Shown here: positions 8,970 through 18,741 of the stretch, in pieces | How the letters are laid out: every line of letters begins with the position of its first letter | Position numbering within the stretch: position 1 is the stretch's first letter | Assembly (NCBI RefSeq): GCF_011762125.1 | Contig: NZ_JAASQN010000001.1 | Coordinates: forward strand, 1,054,001-1,118,000 | DNA length: 64,000 nt | Direction of reading: 5' to 3' | Source: Sphingopyxis panaciterrae | GTDB lineage: Bacteria; Pseudomonadota; Alphaproteobacteria; Sphingomonadales; Sphingomonadaceae | Notes under the pieces: model-generated | What the model was told of the DNA's origin: nothing | Seen by the model: the letters and a program-made list of their open reading frames with translations, nothing else | The model's database searches: none | Translations under genes and position numbers: made by a program

Positions 8970-9325
8970 GCGGCATCAATCCGCCGCGCGGAGCATCGTT
9001 CCGTTCACGGGTTGAGCTGGCGGGCGGATACCGCGCCTTCAGTGCGGTATCGCCAAGGTGGCAGGTGTGCGCCTCAATTGGGGCGCTCAATCTCGAATTT
9101 GCATTGCTCGAAAGCGGCCGCTCAGTTTGTGCATCCGCAATCGCGCCAAAGGTTGAACCAATGCTTCGGGCGACAGGAATGGCCCTTCCGTCGCGACCAA
9201 GCTGCGCACCAATCTGGCTGTCTGGCCATGCTGCTGCGAACATGCACGAGTAAGAGAGCAGATTGCGGCCTGCGGGGGGCGCACCGCAGAGCCGCTATTT
9301 CGACCTCGATCAGCGAGGCCTGGTT
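8970..9325. other. Intergenic region downstream of the TonB receptor
   Basis: No gene is supported in these 356 bases. Both neighbours are read leftward. The part nearest the receptor holds the hairpin listed separately; the rest should contain the promoter of the AsmA gene. Base composition shifts visibly here, from very GC-rich AsmA coding sequence to a more mixed composition. Confidence 0.4.
9265..9295 (-). terminator. Hairpin downstream of TonB receptor gene
   Basis: The arms GCGGCCTGCGG and CCGCAGAGCCGC can pair over 11 bp with a single bulge around an 8-base loop, about 30 bases beyond the receptor stop codon. There is no clear U-tract on the leftward transcript, so this may be a Rho-aided or processing hairpin rather than a classical intrinsic terminator. 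Confidence 0.35.
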
Positions 9326-11623
9326 CTAGAACTTGCGCGATACTGTTACGCCGTAAGTGACTGGCATGCCGACCACTCGGGCGATGGAATCGGTGTTACG
9401 CGCGATACTGGTCACGTAGAATTTGTTGGTAACATTGCGACCAAATAACTGTAGGCGCCATGGCCCGCTTTCGACCCCGGCGCGCAGATCGAGAAGGGTG
9501 TAACCCGTAACCAGAAAAAGTGGGTGGTTACCAAATGCCACCTGCGCCCCGCTTCTGTAAGAGATAGTTCCGCCGATGAAGGCATCGATGCTTCCTGATA
9601 CCGGAAAGTCATATTGCCCATCCACCGAATATTGCCATTTCGGCGCCCCCGGGAAGGCTTCGCCCTTGAAATTCACGGCGTTTTGCAGCGGATCATTGCC
9701 GATGAAATCGGATTTGACCTTGGAGTCGATATAGGTCCCGCCAACGGTCAGATTGAGCCCGCTTAAAGGACGGATATCGAGCTGTAGCTCTGCTCCCTTG
9801 ATTTCACCTTTGGGAATGCTGATAAGTCCCGGCAGGTTCCCAAGAAACGTATTAATATATCCAAGTATTTGCTTATCGGTGTAATCATAATAGAAGGCCG
9901 CACCGGATGCTCTCAGCTTGTTTCCGAAAAATCCCTTTTTAAATCCGACTTCATAGGCAAGAATGGACTCCTGCTTAATCGGCGCAAACTGCGAAGGAAT
10001 GAGCCCGGGTACCGTCGGATAAATTCCGGCCTTATATCCCTTCGTCACGTTGAAGTAATAGTTGGCATCTGACGACGGTTGGTAGCTCAGGCCGATTCGC
10101 CACGGAACGTTATTTTCCGAAAGCGTGCTCGTCACGATCGAGACCCCCTGAAATGTGGCGGGGTCCAGCGTGACGCACGCACCAGCGGCGATTGGTGCCG
10201 AGGCGAGTTGATTGATCGCTGCCGCGATCTGCCCGCCGGAATCGCGCAGACACCCTGCAAATTTCCTCTTCGAATGCGTGTAGCGGATCGAACCCTGCAG
10301 GGTCAGTTGGTCGGTCAGATCATAATCGACCCCGGCAAACACGGCATAGGCATCGATGTCGGACTTGTTCTCATTGATGAAGGTGTCGTAATTAATAGCG
10401 CCAACGACGGCATTGGTTGCCTCGAAGTCCCCGAACTGGCTGTCCTTCGTCTTGTCCGACTCATAATTGGCGCCGATGGTCCATTTAAGATTGCCGTCGA
10501 AAGCCGTTCCGGCCAGCCGCAGTTCCTGCGAGAAGGAGTCGATCCGGCCGAAGATCGTCAACCGAAAATCCTTTACCGCCAAACCATCAGTGTCGATGGG
10601 GGATTCCTGCCGGTATTTGGAATAGGCCGTGATGGACGTCAGAGTGGTTTCAGGCGCAACCGTCCAGTCAACGCGCAGCGAGCCTTGGATCATATAGTCA
10701 TCCCGGCGAAACGAGAAGTCGGGGTCCCAGTCGGCCAGCCGGTTATTGTCCGGCGCGGGGCTCTGCGCGTTGAGATAGGGCACAAGGGTCTGGCGACCGG
10801 CGGGTAGCGCCAGCGCGACGCCGACGAATTGCGAGGCCGGCGTATCGCTCTTGTCCGCCCAGCCATTGATATTGGCGGAAACGGTGAGCGAGCTGGTCGG
10901 AGCCCAGTCCAGAAGCAAGCGGGCTGTCGTGAAATTCCGGCTGCCAAGCGTGTCGTTTCGCGTTCCGCTTCGCTGCCAGTCGTCACGCTGTTCCGTTCGA
11001 ACCGCGATCCGGCCATTGAGCCCTTCGGTGATCGGGCCGCTCAGGACGAGTTCGCCATTTAGTTCATTGAACCGGCCGTATGTCAGGCTTGCCTTGCCCT
11101 CGAAGATATCTGTAGGCTTGGCGGCGATATAGTTGATCGCGCCGCCGGTCGAATTTTGTCCGAACAGCGTGCCCTGCGGCCCTTTCAGAACCTCGACCCG
11201 CTCAAGGTCGAGGGTCGTGCCCCGCGTCATTTCGGAGAAGGGCAGGGGGACCTGGTCGACATAGACCGCGACGGTGGGCGACGCGGCGATGGCTTTGTCG
11301 CGCAACCCCACTCCACGCAGCGTCAGGATCGGAGAGCCATACTCGCTCGGCTGAAATGCAAATCCCGGTACGATCTTCGTGAGATCGGCTACGCCCGTGA
11401 TGCCTACTTGCTGAAGCTTGTCGCCGCCGACAGCGGTGATCGACATCGGGACGCTGGTCAGCGTTTCCGACCGTTTCTGGGCAGTTACGACGATGTCCTG
11501 CGTGCCATCATTGTCTTCCTGTAAAGGAGGCGCTGCTGTTGCTTCCTGAGCGTGTGCGCCTGTTGCACTCGCGAGCGAAATAGTTAGGGCCAGGGGCGCG
11601 TGGGCCCAACGGTTCTTGATCAT
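9326..11623 (-). CDS. TonB-dependent outer-membrane receptor
   Basis: A 765-residue receptor. The ATG at 11623 follows a GGGAGA box and opens a clear signal peptide (MIKNRWAHAPLALTISLA...AHAQ). Next comes the TonB-box-like DIVVTAQKRSE, then a plug domain with GVGLRDK, ERVEVLKGPQGTLFG and NSTGGAINYI. A 22-strand barrel follows, ending in the aromatic C-terminal residue of SRKF. Such receptors take up siderophores, oligosaccharides or hydrophobic compounds; the ligand cannot be told here. It lies downstream of and co-directional with an enoyl-CoA hydratase-like gene at the left end of the catabolic island, which favours import of the island's substrate. Confidence 0.9.
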   Translation of the reverse strand: MIKNRWAHAPLALTISLASATGAHAQEATAAPPLQEDNDGTQDIVVTAQKRSETLTSVPMSITAVGGDKLQQVGITGVADLTKIVPGFAFQPSEYGSPILTLRGVGLRDKAIAASPTVAVYVDQVPLPFSEMTRGTTLDLERVEVLKGPQGTLFGQNSTGGAINYIAAKPTDIFEGKASLTYGRFNELNGELVLSGPITEGLNGRIAVRTEQRDDWQRSGTRNDTLGSRNFTTARLLLDWAPTSSLTVSANINGWADKSDTPASQFVGVALALPAGRQTLVPYLNAQSPAPDNNRLADWDPDFSFRRDDYMIQGSLRVDWTVAPETTLTSITAYSKYRQESPIDTDGLAVKDFRLTIFGRIDSFSQELRLAGTAFDGNLKWTIGANYESDKTKDSQFGDFEATNAVVGAINYDTFINENKSDIDAYAVFAGVDYDLTDQLTLQGSIRYTHSKRKFAGCLRDSGGQIAAAINQLASAPIAAGACVTLDPATFQGVSIVTSTLSENNVPWRIGLSYQPSSDANYYFNVTKGYKAGIYPTVPGLIPSQFAPIKQESILAYEVGFKKGFFGNKLRASGAAFYYDYTDKQILGYINTFLGNLPGLISIPKGEIKGAELQLDIRPLSGLNLTVGGTYIDSKVKSDFIGNDPLQNAVNFKGEAFPGAPKWQYSVDGQYDFPVSGSIDAFIGGTISYRSGAQVAFGNHPLFLVTGYTLLDLRAGVESGPWRLQLFGRNVTNKFYVTSIARNTDSIARVVGMPVTYGVTVSRKF

Positions 11624-12022
11624 TTTCTCTCCCTCTTCCCACGCATTGATGCGCTCTGTCTGTTCGCTGACTGCAGCCGCGTTGCGCCAGCAATTGCCCG
11701 TCGCAAGCGAACTGCCCGGTTCTTTCCCGGTCTCGTCCTTTCGGTACCCCTTGCACGTCAAACTGGACTATCCGCAGACCGCATAATCACTATGGTGCTG
11801 GCGCAATGTCCTTCGCCTGGAGGAAAGAGGTGAGGCATCGATCGTCCAACGCCGAACAGCTTTTTCTTCCCGGTGTTCCCTCACCCCGCGAGGTAAGGGT
11901 CCGAGGCACCCTTACCGGAACCGAGGCCATTATCTGGCCGCAAGGACTGAGGAGGACGTCGGTGTTCTGACCTTTCCTCGCGGCGGTCCCATCTCATCGG
12001 CAAGACTGTCGCGCGTCCGGCG
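11624..12022. other. Intergenic region upstream of TonB receptor
   Basis: No gene is supported in these 399 bases. The region separates the end of the enoyl-CoA hydratase-like gene from the receptor start and should hold the receptor promoter. A 9-bp perfect hairpin is listed separately. Confidence 0.4.
11892..11916. terminator. Perfect 9-bp inverted repeat (terminator or operator)
   Basis: GGTAAGGGT and ACCCTTACC pair perfectly around a 7-base CCGAGGC loop, about 110 bases past the stop of the leftward hydratase-like gene and about 270 bases before the receptor start. Lack of a T-tract leaves open whether it ends the upstream transcript or binds a regulator. Confidence 0.4.
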
Positions 12023-12904
12023 TCATTTCTCCGGGTTGTTGGGGAATCGGCGCAAGCCGCCCGGGAGCGAGTCCTGGATTTTCTGGGGCACCCCGGCGGG
12101 ATCAAGGATCAGACCGTCATAGCGTATGCGATTATGGGCATGGGACAGGTGATGGAGGGCGAAGGCCCGGTCAACACCGTCCACAAAACCGGCACTGTCC
12201 ATGCAGCCGTTCACCGCCTCTTTTGCCAGCTTTAGCGCGAACATCGGCTTCGACGCAATTTTGCGCGCGAGCCCCAGCGTTTCTTCCTGGAGAACCTCGC
12301 GTGGGACGACCCTGTTGACCATGCCCCAATCAAGCGCATCCTGTGCCGACCAGCGGTCGGCCGTGAAAAGCTTTTCCTTGGCGCGCCTTGGCCCGATTTC
12401 CGCGACATGGGCGAAAAACTCCACGCCGCTGACGCCGATGTCGATGGTCATGTCCTGAAAAAATGCGTCTTCTGCCGCGACGATCAAATCGCAGGACCAT
12501 GCGAGCATGAGCCCGCCCGCGATACAGGCGCCCTGGACCTGCGCTATTGTCGGTTTGGCCAGCGCCCGCCAGCGCTTGCACATGTCGAGATACATCTCGT
12601 GTTCCCAGCCATACCAGCGCTCGATCGAGCCGATGCCGGTTTCCCCCCAGGTCGAGAGCAGCGGCCGATCCTTGCCGACGATATCGACATCGGACTGGCC
12701 GAGATCATGTCCCGAGGAAAAATGCTTTCCCACGCCGCCGAGGATGATCACCTTGACCGCGGGATCATGGGTGGCCCGAAGCATATGGTCATTGAGCGCA
12801 TATAGCGTAGCCGCATTCTGGGCATTGGCGTCAGCAGGGGAGTTTATCAGGACACGGCCAATGCCTCCATCCAGAACCTCATAAATGACTTTGTCTGCGC
12901 TCAT
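12023..12904 (-). CDS. Enoyl-CoA hydratase/isomerase (crotonase) family protein
   Basis: A 293-residue crotonase-fold protein. The oxyanion-hole elements are visible as GKHFSSGHDL and QGACIAGGLMLAWSCDLIVAAEDA. The segment after it reads FFQDMTIDIGVSG rather than the usual FGxPE, so the catalytic Glu of classical enoyl-CoA hydratases is not obvious; a hydrolase, isomerase or lyase activity is possible. The ATG at 12904 has a GAGA-rich site. It is divergent from the AraC-type regulator at 13305 and followed by the TonB receptor, which suggests regulated expression as part of the CoA-ester pathway of the island. Confidence 0.8.
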   Translation of the reverse strand: MSADKVIYEVLDGGIGRVLINSPADANAQNAATLYALNDHMLRATHDPAVKVIILGGVGKHFSSGHDLGQSDVDIVGKDRPLLSTWGETGIGSIERWYGWEHEMYLDMCKRWRALAKPTIAQVQGACIAGGLMLAWSCDLIVAAEDAFFQDMTIDIGVSGVEFFAHVAEIGPRRAKEKLFTADRWSAQDALDWGMVNRVVPREVLQEETLGLARKIASKPMFALKLAKEAVNGCMDSAGFVDGVDRAFALHHLSHAHNRIRYDGLILDPAGVPQKIQDSLPGGLRRFPNNPEK

Positions 12905-13304
12905 TGGTTCTCTTTCTCGAATGGAATTCATGTGACGCGACGGGCCTTTGCCCGTGCTGTGCTCGAAGGCATGCTGCCGCCGATATGGTTGCGGAAACGA
13001 GTGCGGACCGTCGTTCGATAATGGGCGATAGCGCATCGCGACATCCCCGTTTCTGGCACTGGCCTTGGCCTGATTCTGATCCATGGCGCACTTTCGAGTG
13101 ACGTCGCCTTTCGCTGCTGTGCGGCGATCTCCTATATTGCCGACCACGGCAGTCCGCCTATCGTCAGACCGGGCAAACGCTTTCGCGCAAGCGCACATCG
13201 GGACAAAGGAAGGGGCCGTCCCGGCCGCGCATTGACTGCTCATCGACAGCAGCGTTACAACTGACCCAATTATACAGAATATCGAGAGGATGCTGGGAGA
13301 GGTA
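12905..13304. promoter_or_regulatory. Divergent promoter region, hydratase-like gene / AraC regulator
   Basis: A 400-base gap between divergent genes with no supported coding sequence. The arrangement makes it the likely target of the AraC-type regulator. I could not pick out a repeated operator by eye. Confidence 0.4.
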
Positions 13305-14282
13305 ATGGCAGTCAGCATGGTACGTCGCTTCGACACGACGGAGCTGCCGCCCTCGGGCCGCTCGCGGGCGTGGAGCCGGAATGTTCAGGACCTGCATTTC
13401 AACATGTCGGTGCACATCCCTGACCAGACCTTCTTTGACGGCGCGCTCGATTGTTATGCCGTCGATTCCTTTCAACTGGTCAGCTTCAGGGAGCCTCCCG
13501 CCTCTTTCCATCGCGGGAGCGACCATATCCGCAGCGATGGATGCGACGATGTGGAAATTATCGCACCGATAGAAGGCGAATGCATTATCGAACAATTCGG
13601 CCGCACGGCGGTTACGCCGGTCGGCAGTTTCGTGATGTTCGACGCGACGGCGCCAATGAGAATCTTTCACGCCGTGCCGATGTCGGCGCTGCTGCTGAAA
13701 GCCAAGCGCGGCATTTTCGAGCAGCGGGTGAGTGATATCGAGCGGTCTTGCGCTCATGTGATCCGATGCGACGTAGGCATCGCAAGGCTCGCGGGAGACT
13801 TTCTGCGATCGCTTGTGACCGAGGTCGGATATCTGGCCGAGCATGAATTTCAGAGTTCGTGCAGCCAGTTCGTCGATCTCGTCGCGCTCTCGCTGCAACG
13901 CGAATCGGGAACGGCGGATTTGACCGCCCTGTCGCGCGATCGGACGCTCAAGCGGATCAAGGCCTATATCCGCAGATGTTCCGGGAACCATGATTTGACC
14001 ACCAGCCATGTAGCCAGCGCCCTTGGCCTTTCGGAACGATATGTTCAGGCGCTTTTTAAACAGGACAGCACGACGCCGCGCCAATATCTGAGGGAGCAGC
14101 GGTTGTTCGCGGCGCATGAGCAGCTCTGCAATCCGCTCTACCGCAACAAGAGCATCACACAAATCGCCTTCGAGTCGGGCTTTTCGAGCAGTTCCCATTT
14201 TTCGGAAGCGTTCCGCGCGCATTATGGATATTCGCCCTCCACGCTGCGGTCGCAAAAGGACGCTGGTCACACCTATTCATGA
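13305..14282 (+). CDS. AraC family transcriptional regulator
   Basis: A 325-residue regulator. Residues 1-200 form a ligand-sensing domain of the AraC_binding_2 (cupin-like) kind, with FDGALDCYAVDSFQLV and SFVMFDATAPMRIFH. Residues 220-320 carry two helix-turn-helix motifs: DLTTSHVASALGLSERYVQALF and SITQIAFESGFSSSSHFSEAF followed by YGYSPSTLR, the standard AraC C-terminus. The start ATGGCAGTC was preferred over the ATG 15 bases upstream because a GGAGAGG box sits at proper distance. It probably controls the divergent hydratase-like gene and other island operons. Confidence 0.9.
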   Translation: MAVSMVRRFDTTELPPSGRSRAWSRNVQDLHFNMSVHIPDQTFFDGALDCYAVDSFQLVSFREPPASFHRGSDHIRSDGCDDVEIIAPIEGECIIEQFGRTAVTPVGSFVMFDATAPMRIFHAVPMSALLLKAKRGIFEQRVSDIERSCAHVIRCDVGIARLAGDFLRSLVTEVGYLAEHEFQSSCSQFVDLVALSLQRESGTADLTALSRDRTLKRIKAYIRRCSGNHDLTTSHVASALGLSERYVQALFKQDSTTPRQYLREQRLFAAHEQLCNPLYRNKSITQIAFESGFSSSSHFSEAFRAHYGYSPSTLRSQKDAGHTYS

Positions 14283-14307
14283 AAGCGGCACGGTCACCGT
14301 CACAAGT

Positions 14308-15285
14308 CTACCCGGCAGCGGCATCGCCGAATGACTTGCCTGCAGCAAGGCGCGCGGCGGCCTTGGGGAACAAGTTGAGCGCATTCCGCCCGATCGCTTG
14401 AATTTGGTCGGCCGAGAGCCCCCGGAATGCGAGCAGGGCCTCGATATTCTCCGCGATTGATTGATCGTCCACGCATGGCACGCCATAATCCGAGCCATAG
14501 ACGATCTTGTCCACTGTCGTCATTTCCAGAGCTGCCCCCAATGTCGTCGGCATCGTCGCGGCAGTGTCCAGAAAGAGTTTGCCCAACACCTCCGATATTT
14601 CTTCGCGCGTGATATTCTGCGGGTTGGGAACCCACGACATCGCTCCCATTTGAAGGAGCCTGCCGGAGATGGCGGGAAGCGCCCCGCCGCAGTGGGCGAT
14701 GATGAACCGGATGTTTGGATGCCGGCGGAACACACCCGCATACAGCATGTCGACGATGACGTAGGCGGTTTGAAACGCGACTTCCATCAGCGCGCCGGGG
14801 CGGTCCCATGCGCTTGTCGTTGCATTTGGGTGGAAGAAGACCACGGCCTTGCGATGCTCCAGCTCGGCCCATACCGGTTCAAGCTGCGGGTCGCTGAGAT
14901 ACACGCCGTTGTACAGCGCCTGCATCGCGAAGCCGTCGGCATTGAGGTCGCTTTCGGACCGAGCAATCTCTTCCAGGCAAACAGCCGGATCGTCGCTGGG
15001 CAAGCCAACGAGCAATCCGAAGCGATCGGGGTGCTGGCGGACGATCTCAGCTCCAAAGTCGTTGGACCTGCGTAACTTTTGAACCGTATTCGGAACAAAG
15101 CTCAGCATCTGCATCTGGGTGCCGAGCCGATCCATATGATCGAGCGTCTTTTCGACCGTCCACTCGTTGAAATGATCGATGCACCAGCAGTTCTTGCGCA
15201 GATGATCCACCATCTCGCGCTGTTCTTCTGCGGACATCGGCGGAAAATAATGGCTGTGGACGTCAATCCAGTTCTGTACCGGCAC
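14308..15285 (-). CDS. Amidohydrolase_2 / ACMSD-type decarboxylase or hydrolase
   Basis: A 325-residue TIM-barrel metalloenzyme. It starts at a GTG with an exact GGAGG nine bases upstream, and within a few residues reaches the metal-binding HxH of WIDVHSHYFPP. Other ligands are visible: His in VVFFHPNAT, His in RFIIAHCGGALP, and Asp in IVYGSDYGVP. This set fits the family of aminocarboxymuconate-semialdehyde decarboxylase, gamma-resorcylate decarboxylase and related C-C hydrolases. It converges on the AraC gene and is divergent from the deacetylase/CoA-ligase operon. In context it may decarboxylate or cleave an aromatic or beta-keto intermediate; the substrate is unknown. Confidence 0.85.
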   Translation of the reverse strand: MPVQNWIDVHSHYFPPMSAEEQREMVDHLRKNCWCIDHFNEWTVEKTLDHMDRLGTQMQMLSFVPNTVQKLRRSNDFGAEIVRQHPDRFGLLVGLPSDDPAVCLEEIARSESDLNADGFAMQALYNGVYLSDPQLEPVWAELEHRKAVVFFHPNATTSAWDRPGALMEVAFQTAYVIVDMLYAGVFRRHPNIRFIIAHCGGALPAISGRLLQMGAMSWVPNPQNITREEISEVLGKLFLDTAATMPTTLGAALEMTTVDKIVYGSDYGVPCVDDQSIAENIEALLAFRGLSADQIQAIGRNALNLFPKAAARLAAGKSFGDAAAG

Positions 15286-15760
15286 GGCTTGAATCCTCCG
15301 ACTGTCGAATATGAAAAGGCTGGGGTCATGGGCCATCTGGCGCCAGGGCAAGCCCGCGGGTGATGCAGCGATCGACATTCAGATGAGATGGGACGCAGCC
15401 TTGTGTCAACATCGGCGTCCGCATTACCGGACGGGCATCCGGCCGCGATTTTCCCCCCACCACAGCGTATCGAAAGGCGCTCGTCGCGACCACGGCTCAT
15501 CTCTGACAAGATGATCATTTCTATCAAAAAGGTCCGGTTTTCAGACATTTTGTGCCCGGACTGCGAGCCGGGTCCGCGCGACGGCGCGTGCCACCGCGAT
15601 GCTTTCGCGCGAGGTGCATCTTCGCTGCTTTCGCTTCTGCGCTGTGCGTTGTGGCGAAAGCCTTCCTGCGTTCCGACGAAAGCAGGGCAAAAGCATTGGT
15701 TCCAAATTCGCCGCACTTGGAGGGCGTCACAGAGCGTCCAACTTGCTGAGAGGAACTCAA
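15286..15760. promoter_or_regulatory. Divergent promoter region, amidohydrolase / deacetylase operon
   Basis: A gap of 475 bases between divergent start codons, with no supported gene; short open frames here lack ribosome sites and family resemblance. It should contain the promoters of both operons. Confidence 0.4.
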
Positions 15761-16729
15761 GTGCAACCAATTTCGCCGCACGGAACGGTCAAGGTCGCCG
15801 TAACGATCGATGATCTCTTCTTGTGGGACGGAACACCGATCCCCGCTGACCGGTCGGCCGCGCGCACGGCGCGCGAAATGACGGATGCGTTCGCGGGTCA
15901 CGCCATAAAGGGCGTCTACAGCTTTTCCAGTACGGCGCCCGCGGATGGGGATCCCACGCTTTACAAGGTGTTCGATCATTGGGTCGAGACCGGGCACCAT
16001 GTGGCCAATCATACCCATTTGCATGCCAGTCTGAACTGGGTTGATGCCCCGACCTATATCGCTGATATCGAGCGTACCGAGAAGCTCATCGGCAGATGGA
16101 CGGCCCATGCCCCGACCAAATATTTTCGATATTGCATGGATATGTGGGGCAATGCGCGGGAGAAGCGCGACGGGGTCGAAGCCTTTCTGAAAAGCGAAGG
16201 TTTCACGTCCAGTCCGCTTAGCGCCTGGTTTTATGATCACGCCTGGATCGTCCCCTATTGGCGCGCGCACAAACTTGGCGACCGGGAAGCGCTGGCCTAC
16301 CTGCGAAAGACATTCGTCGATACGGCGGTCGATCAATTGCGCCGACACGTCGCGCTTAACTGGGCGATGTTCGGCCGCAATCCGCCGCTCATCTGGCTTG
16401 CCCATGGCTCGCCGATCGCGGGTGAGTGCATGCGCGAAATCCTCGACAAATTTGCCGAGGGCGGCGTCGAATTCATCCCGCTTGAAGAAGCGATGGCCGA
16501 TCCATTTTACAGCGTGCAGCCCATCGTCACGGAACGATTCCGCAACCAGACGCAGAAATGGGCAGACGCAAAGTCCGTCAGCCTGGCCGGTATTCCGCCG
16601 CAGATCCTGAACGAACTGGACAATATTGCCTATATCGAGGGACACAGCACCGGCGAAGTGTTCCATGACATTTTGCTTCGCCTCTGTAACTCCATGGGTG
16701 GTAACTTTTCCTGGCCGGGTTGGGATTGA
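15761..16729 (+). CDS. Polysaccharide deacetylase (NodB-like) family protein
   Basis: A 322-residue protein starting at a GTG preceded by GAGAGGA. NodB-fold motifs are present: the catalytic Asp pair in VAVTIDDLFLWDG and the metal-binding HTHLH in VANHTHLHASLNW. A later LIWLAHGSP supplies a further His. There is no signal peptide, unlike exported chitin or peptidoglycan deacetylases, so a cytoplasmic N- or O-deacylation of a small substrate is more likely. The gene ends 2 bases before the start of the following acyl-CoA ligase, so the two are translationally linked. Pairing of a NodB-type hydrolase with a CoA ligase suggests release of an acid that is then activated. Confidence 0.8.
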   Translation: MQPISPHGTVKVAVTIDDLFLWDGTPIPADRSAARTAREMTDAFAGHAIKGVYSFSSTAPADGDPTLYKVFDHWVETGHHVANHTHLHASLNWVDAPTYIADIERTEKLIGRWTAHAPTKYFRYCMDMWGNAREKRDGVEAFLKSEGFTSSPLSAWFYDHAWIVPYWRAHKLGDREALAYLRKTFVDTAVDQLRRHVALNWAMFGRNPPLIWLAHGSPIAGECMREILDKFAEGGVEFIPLEEAMADPFYSVQPIVTERFRNQTQKWADAKSVSLAGIPPQILNELDNIAYIEGHSTGEVFHDILLRLCNSMGGNFSWPGWD

Positions 16730-16731
16730 CC

Positions 16732-18627
16732 ATGGCCCCCAGCCAGAAAGCAATGCTGGAGACGCGATGGAAGCCGCTCCGGGATCTGGACGATATTATT
16801 GAGATGGAAAGGATGCCCTTCAAGCAAAGGGTGTCCGCTTCCACGACCTATGACCTCATTCGCTCGTCAGCGGATCGCTTTGCCGATCGGCCGGCGCTGA
16901 CAACCCTGCCGAAGGGAACGCCGTCTTCCGGCGGGCGCACGTTAAGCTATCGCGACCTCTTCGATACCGTGACGCGGACGGCAAATCTGTTTCACCGGCT
17001 CGGATTGCAGCGCGACGAATCCGTTTCGATCCTGCTGCCCAACATAGCGGAGTTCCAGTTCGCCATGTGGGGAGCTGAAGCCGCTGGCCGAGCTAACCCT
17101 ATCAACCCGTTTTTGGATGTCGAAGCGATCGGTGCAATCGTCCGGGCGGCCCGCACCCGAATATTGATCACCCTGCCGCCAGGGCATGCGTCCGGGCTGT
17201 TTGAGCGCGCGAGGGAGGCGTGTCCGCCAGAGGTCGTCCTGATCGCGGTTTCAGACGAAGCGGTGGTCGGCGACGCGATCGATTTCTCGGCTGAGCTGGC
17301 CTTGTCCCGCGGCGATAGGCTTGACTTCGCCTTGCCCGCCACGGACAATGCCATTGCGGCGCTGTATCACACCGGCGGCACCACGGGGAAAGCGAAGCTG
17401 GTCACGCACTCGCATCGCAACGAAATTGCCAATGCATGGCAAAGCTGCTGCTGCTTCGCGCTGACCAGAGACGATGTCGTCTTCAACGCGGCGCCCCTGT
17501 TTCATGTGACGGGTTCGATCCTTCTCAGTCTCGCGCCTTTTTCGGCTGGCGCGCATGTCGTGATGGGTGGCCCTGACGGGTTTCGATCCGCCGACACAAT
17601 CGCATCCTTCTGGAATATCGTTGCCGGATACAGAATCTCGGTCTTCTGCTCCGTGCCGACAGTCTATGCGACATTATTGAACAGTCCGGTCGGGCAGCAT
17701 GACATTTCCTGTTTGCGCCTCGCGATCTGCGGTGCTGCGCCTTTGCCGTACTCTGTGGCGGAGCGCTTCTTCGAGAAGACGGGGACGATAATCATCGAGG
17801 GGTATGGGATGACCGAAACCTGCTCGACGTCGATCGTCAATCCGCGAGACGGAGAACGCAGAACTGGCGCCGCCGGTATTCGCGCCCCTTATCAGGACCT
17901 TCGCATTGCAGTCCTGGACGATGCGGGCGGGTTCGTTCGCGATGCAAAGGTGGACGAGGCGGGAGCTCTTCTGCTTCGCGGTCCCAATGTCACGCCGGGT
18001 TATTTGCCGGCATCGGCCAATGAAGGTGCAAGACCGCTGCCGGGTTGGCTCGATACCGGCGACACCGCGCGCATGGACGACCGAGGCTATATCTTCCTGA
18101 CGGGGCGCAAGAAGGACCTGATCATCCGGGGCGGTCACAACATCGACCCTGCGATCGTCGAAGACGCTCTTGTCGGGCACCCCGCGGTTGCAGCCGTGGC
18201 CGCGGTGGGAAAGCCCGACGGATATGCGGGCGAACTGCCCGTCGCCTATGTCGTGCGAAAGCCTGGATATGGCGTTACGGCGGAAGACCTTGTGGCGTTC
18301 GCGCGCGACCGCGTCGCCGAGCGGCCCGCCGCCCCCAGCGACATATATTTTGTCGATGCGCTTCCGATGACAGCGGTGGGAAAAGTGTTCAAACCGACGC
18401 TTCGCCTCGACGCCGTGCGCCGAGCCTGCCTTTCGCTTCTCTCACCCGATCTCGGATATGCGCTCGAAGACATCATCGCTGTCAATGATTCCTCGCGCGG
18501 GACCGTGGTGGAGGTGACGATCGCGGGGCCTCCGGACGAGAAACTGGCAGATATCGTCCGAGGAATACTGAGCCCGCTTTCACTTCACTTCGACCTGAGG
18601 TGGGGCGGCGAAAACGTCGTTCGGTGA
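16732..18627 (+). CDS. AMP-forming acyl-CoA synthetase
   Basis: A 631-residue ANL-superfamily enzyme that activates a carboxylic acid with ATP and CoA. Core motifs are present: A3 phosphate loop YHTGGTTGKAKLVTHSH, A5 GYGMTETCS, A7 LDTGDTARMD, A8 TGRKKDLIIRGGHNIDP and A10 MTAVGKVFKPTLR with the catalytic Lys. It is about 80 residues longer than most acyl-CoA ligases, with an N-terminal helix and a C-terminal extension after the A10 lysine. The start follows the deacetylase stop directly. The substrate is unknown; a medium or branched acid is a guess. Confidence 0.9.
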   Translation: MAPSQKAMLETRWKPLRDLDDIIEMERMPFKQRVSASTTYDLIRSSADRFADRPALTTLPKGTPSSGGRTLSYRDLFDTVTRTANLFHRLGLQRDESVSILLPNIAEFQFAMWGAEAAGRANPINPFLDVEAIGAIVRAARTRILITLPPGHASGLFERAREACPPEVVLIAVSDEAVVGDAIDFSAELALSRGDRLDFALPATDNAIAALYHTGGTTGKAKLVTHSHRNEIANAWQSCCCFALTRDDVVFNAAPLFHVTGSILLSLAPFSAGAHVVMGGPDGFRSADTIASFWNIVAGYRISVFCSVPTVYATLLNSPVGQHDISCLRLAICGAAPLPYSVAERFFEKTGTIIIEGYGMTETCSTSIVNPRDGERRTGAAGIRAPYQDLRIAVLDDAGGFVRDAKVDEAGALLLRGPNVTPGYLPASANEGARPLPGWLDTGDTARMDDRGYIFLTGRKKDLIIRGGHNIDPAIVEDALVGHPAVAAVAAVGKPDGYAGELPVAYVVRKPGYGVTAEDLVAFARDRVAERPAAPSDIYFVDALPMTAVGKVFKPTLRLDAVRRACLSLLSPDLGYALEDIIAVNDSSRGTVVEVTIAGPPDEKLADIVRGILSPLSLHFDLRWGGENVVR

Positions 18628-18741
18628 TACCGCGCAGGGTGTAGCCGGTCCGCTGGTGAGAGCAAGCTGCACCATAATTTCAGGTCTTTGAGTCGAACGA
18701 TATGGCGCCCGCCAAACCTGAATAGCATCGATGGGAGTTGG

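Noticed and set aside
7380..9329. Long open frame on the plus strand opposite the AsmA gene
   Set aside because: Its composition is very Arg/Glu/Ala-rich with no motifs, as expected for an antisense shadow; AsmA on the minus strand is clear.
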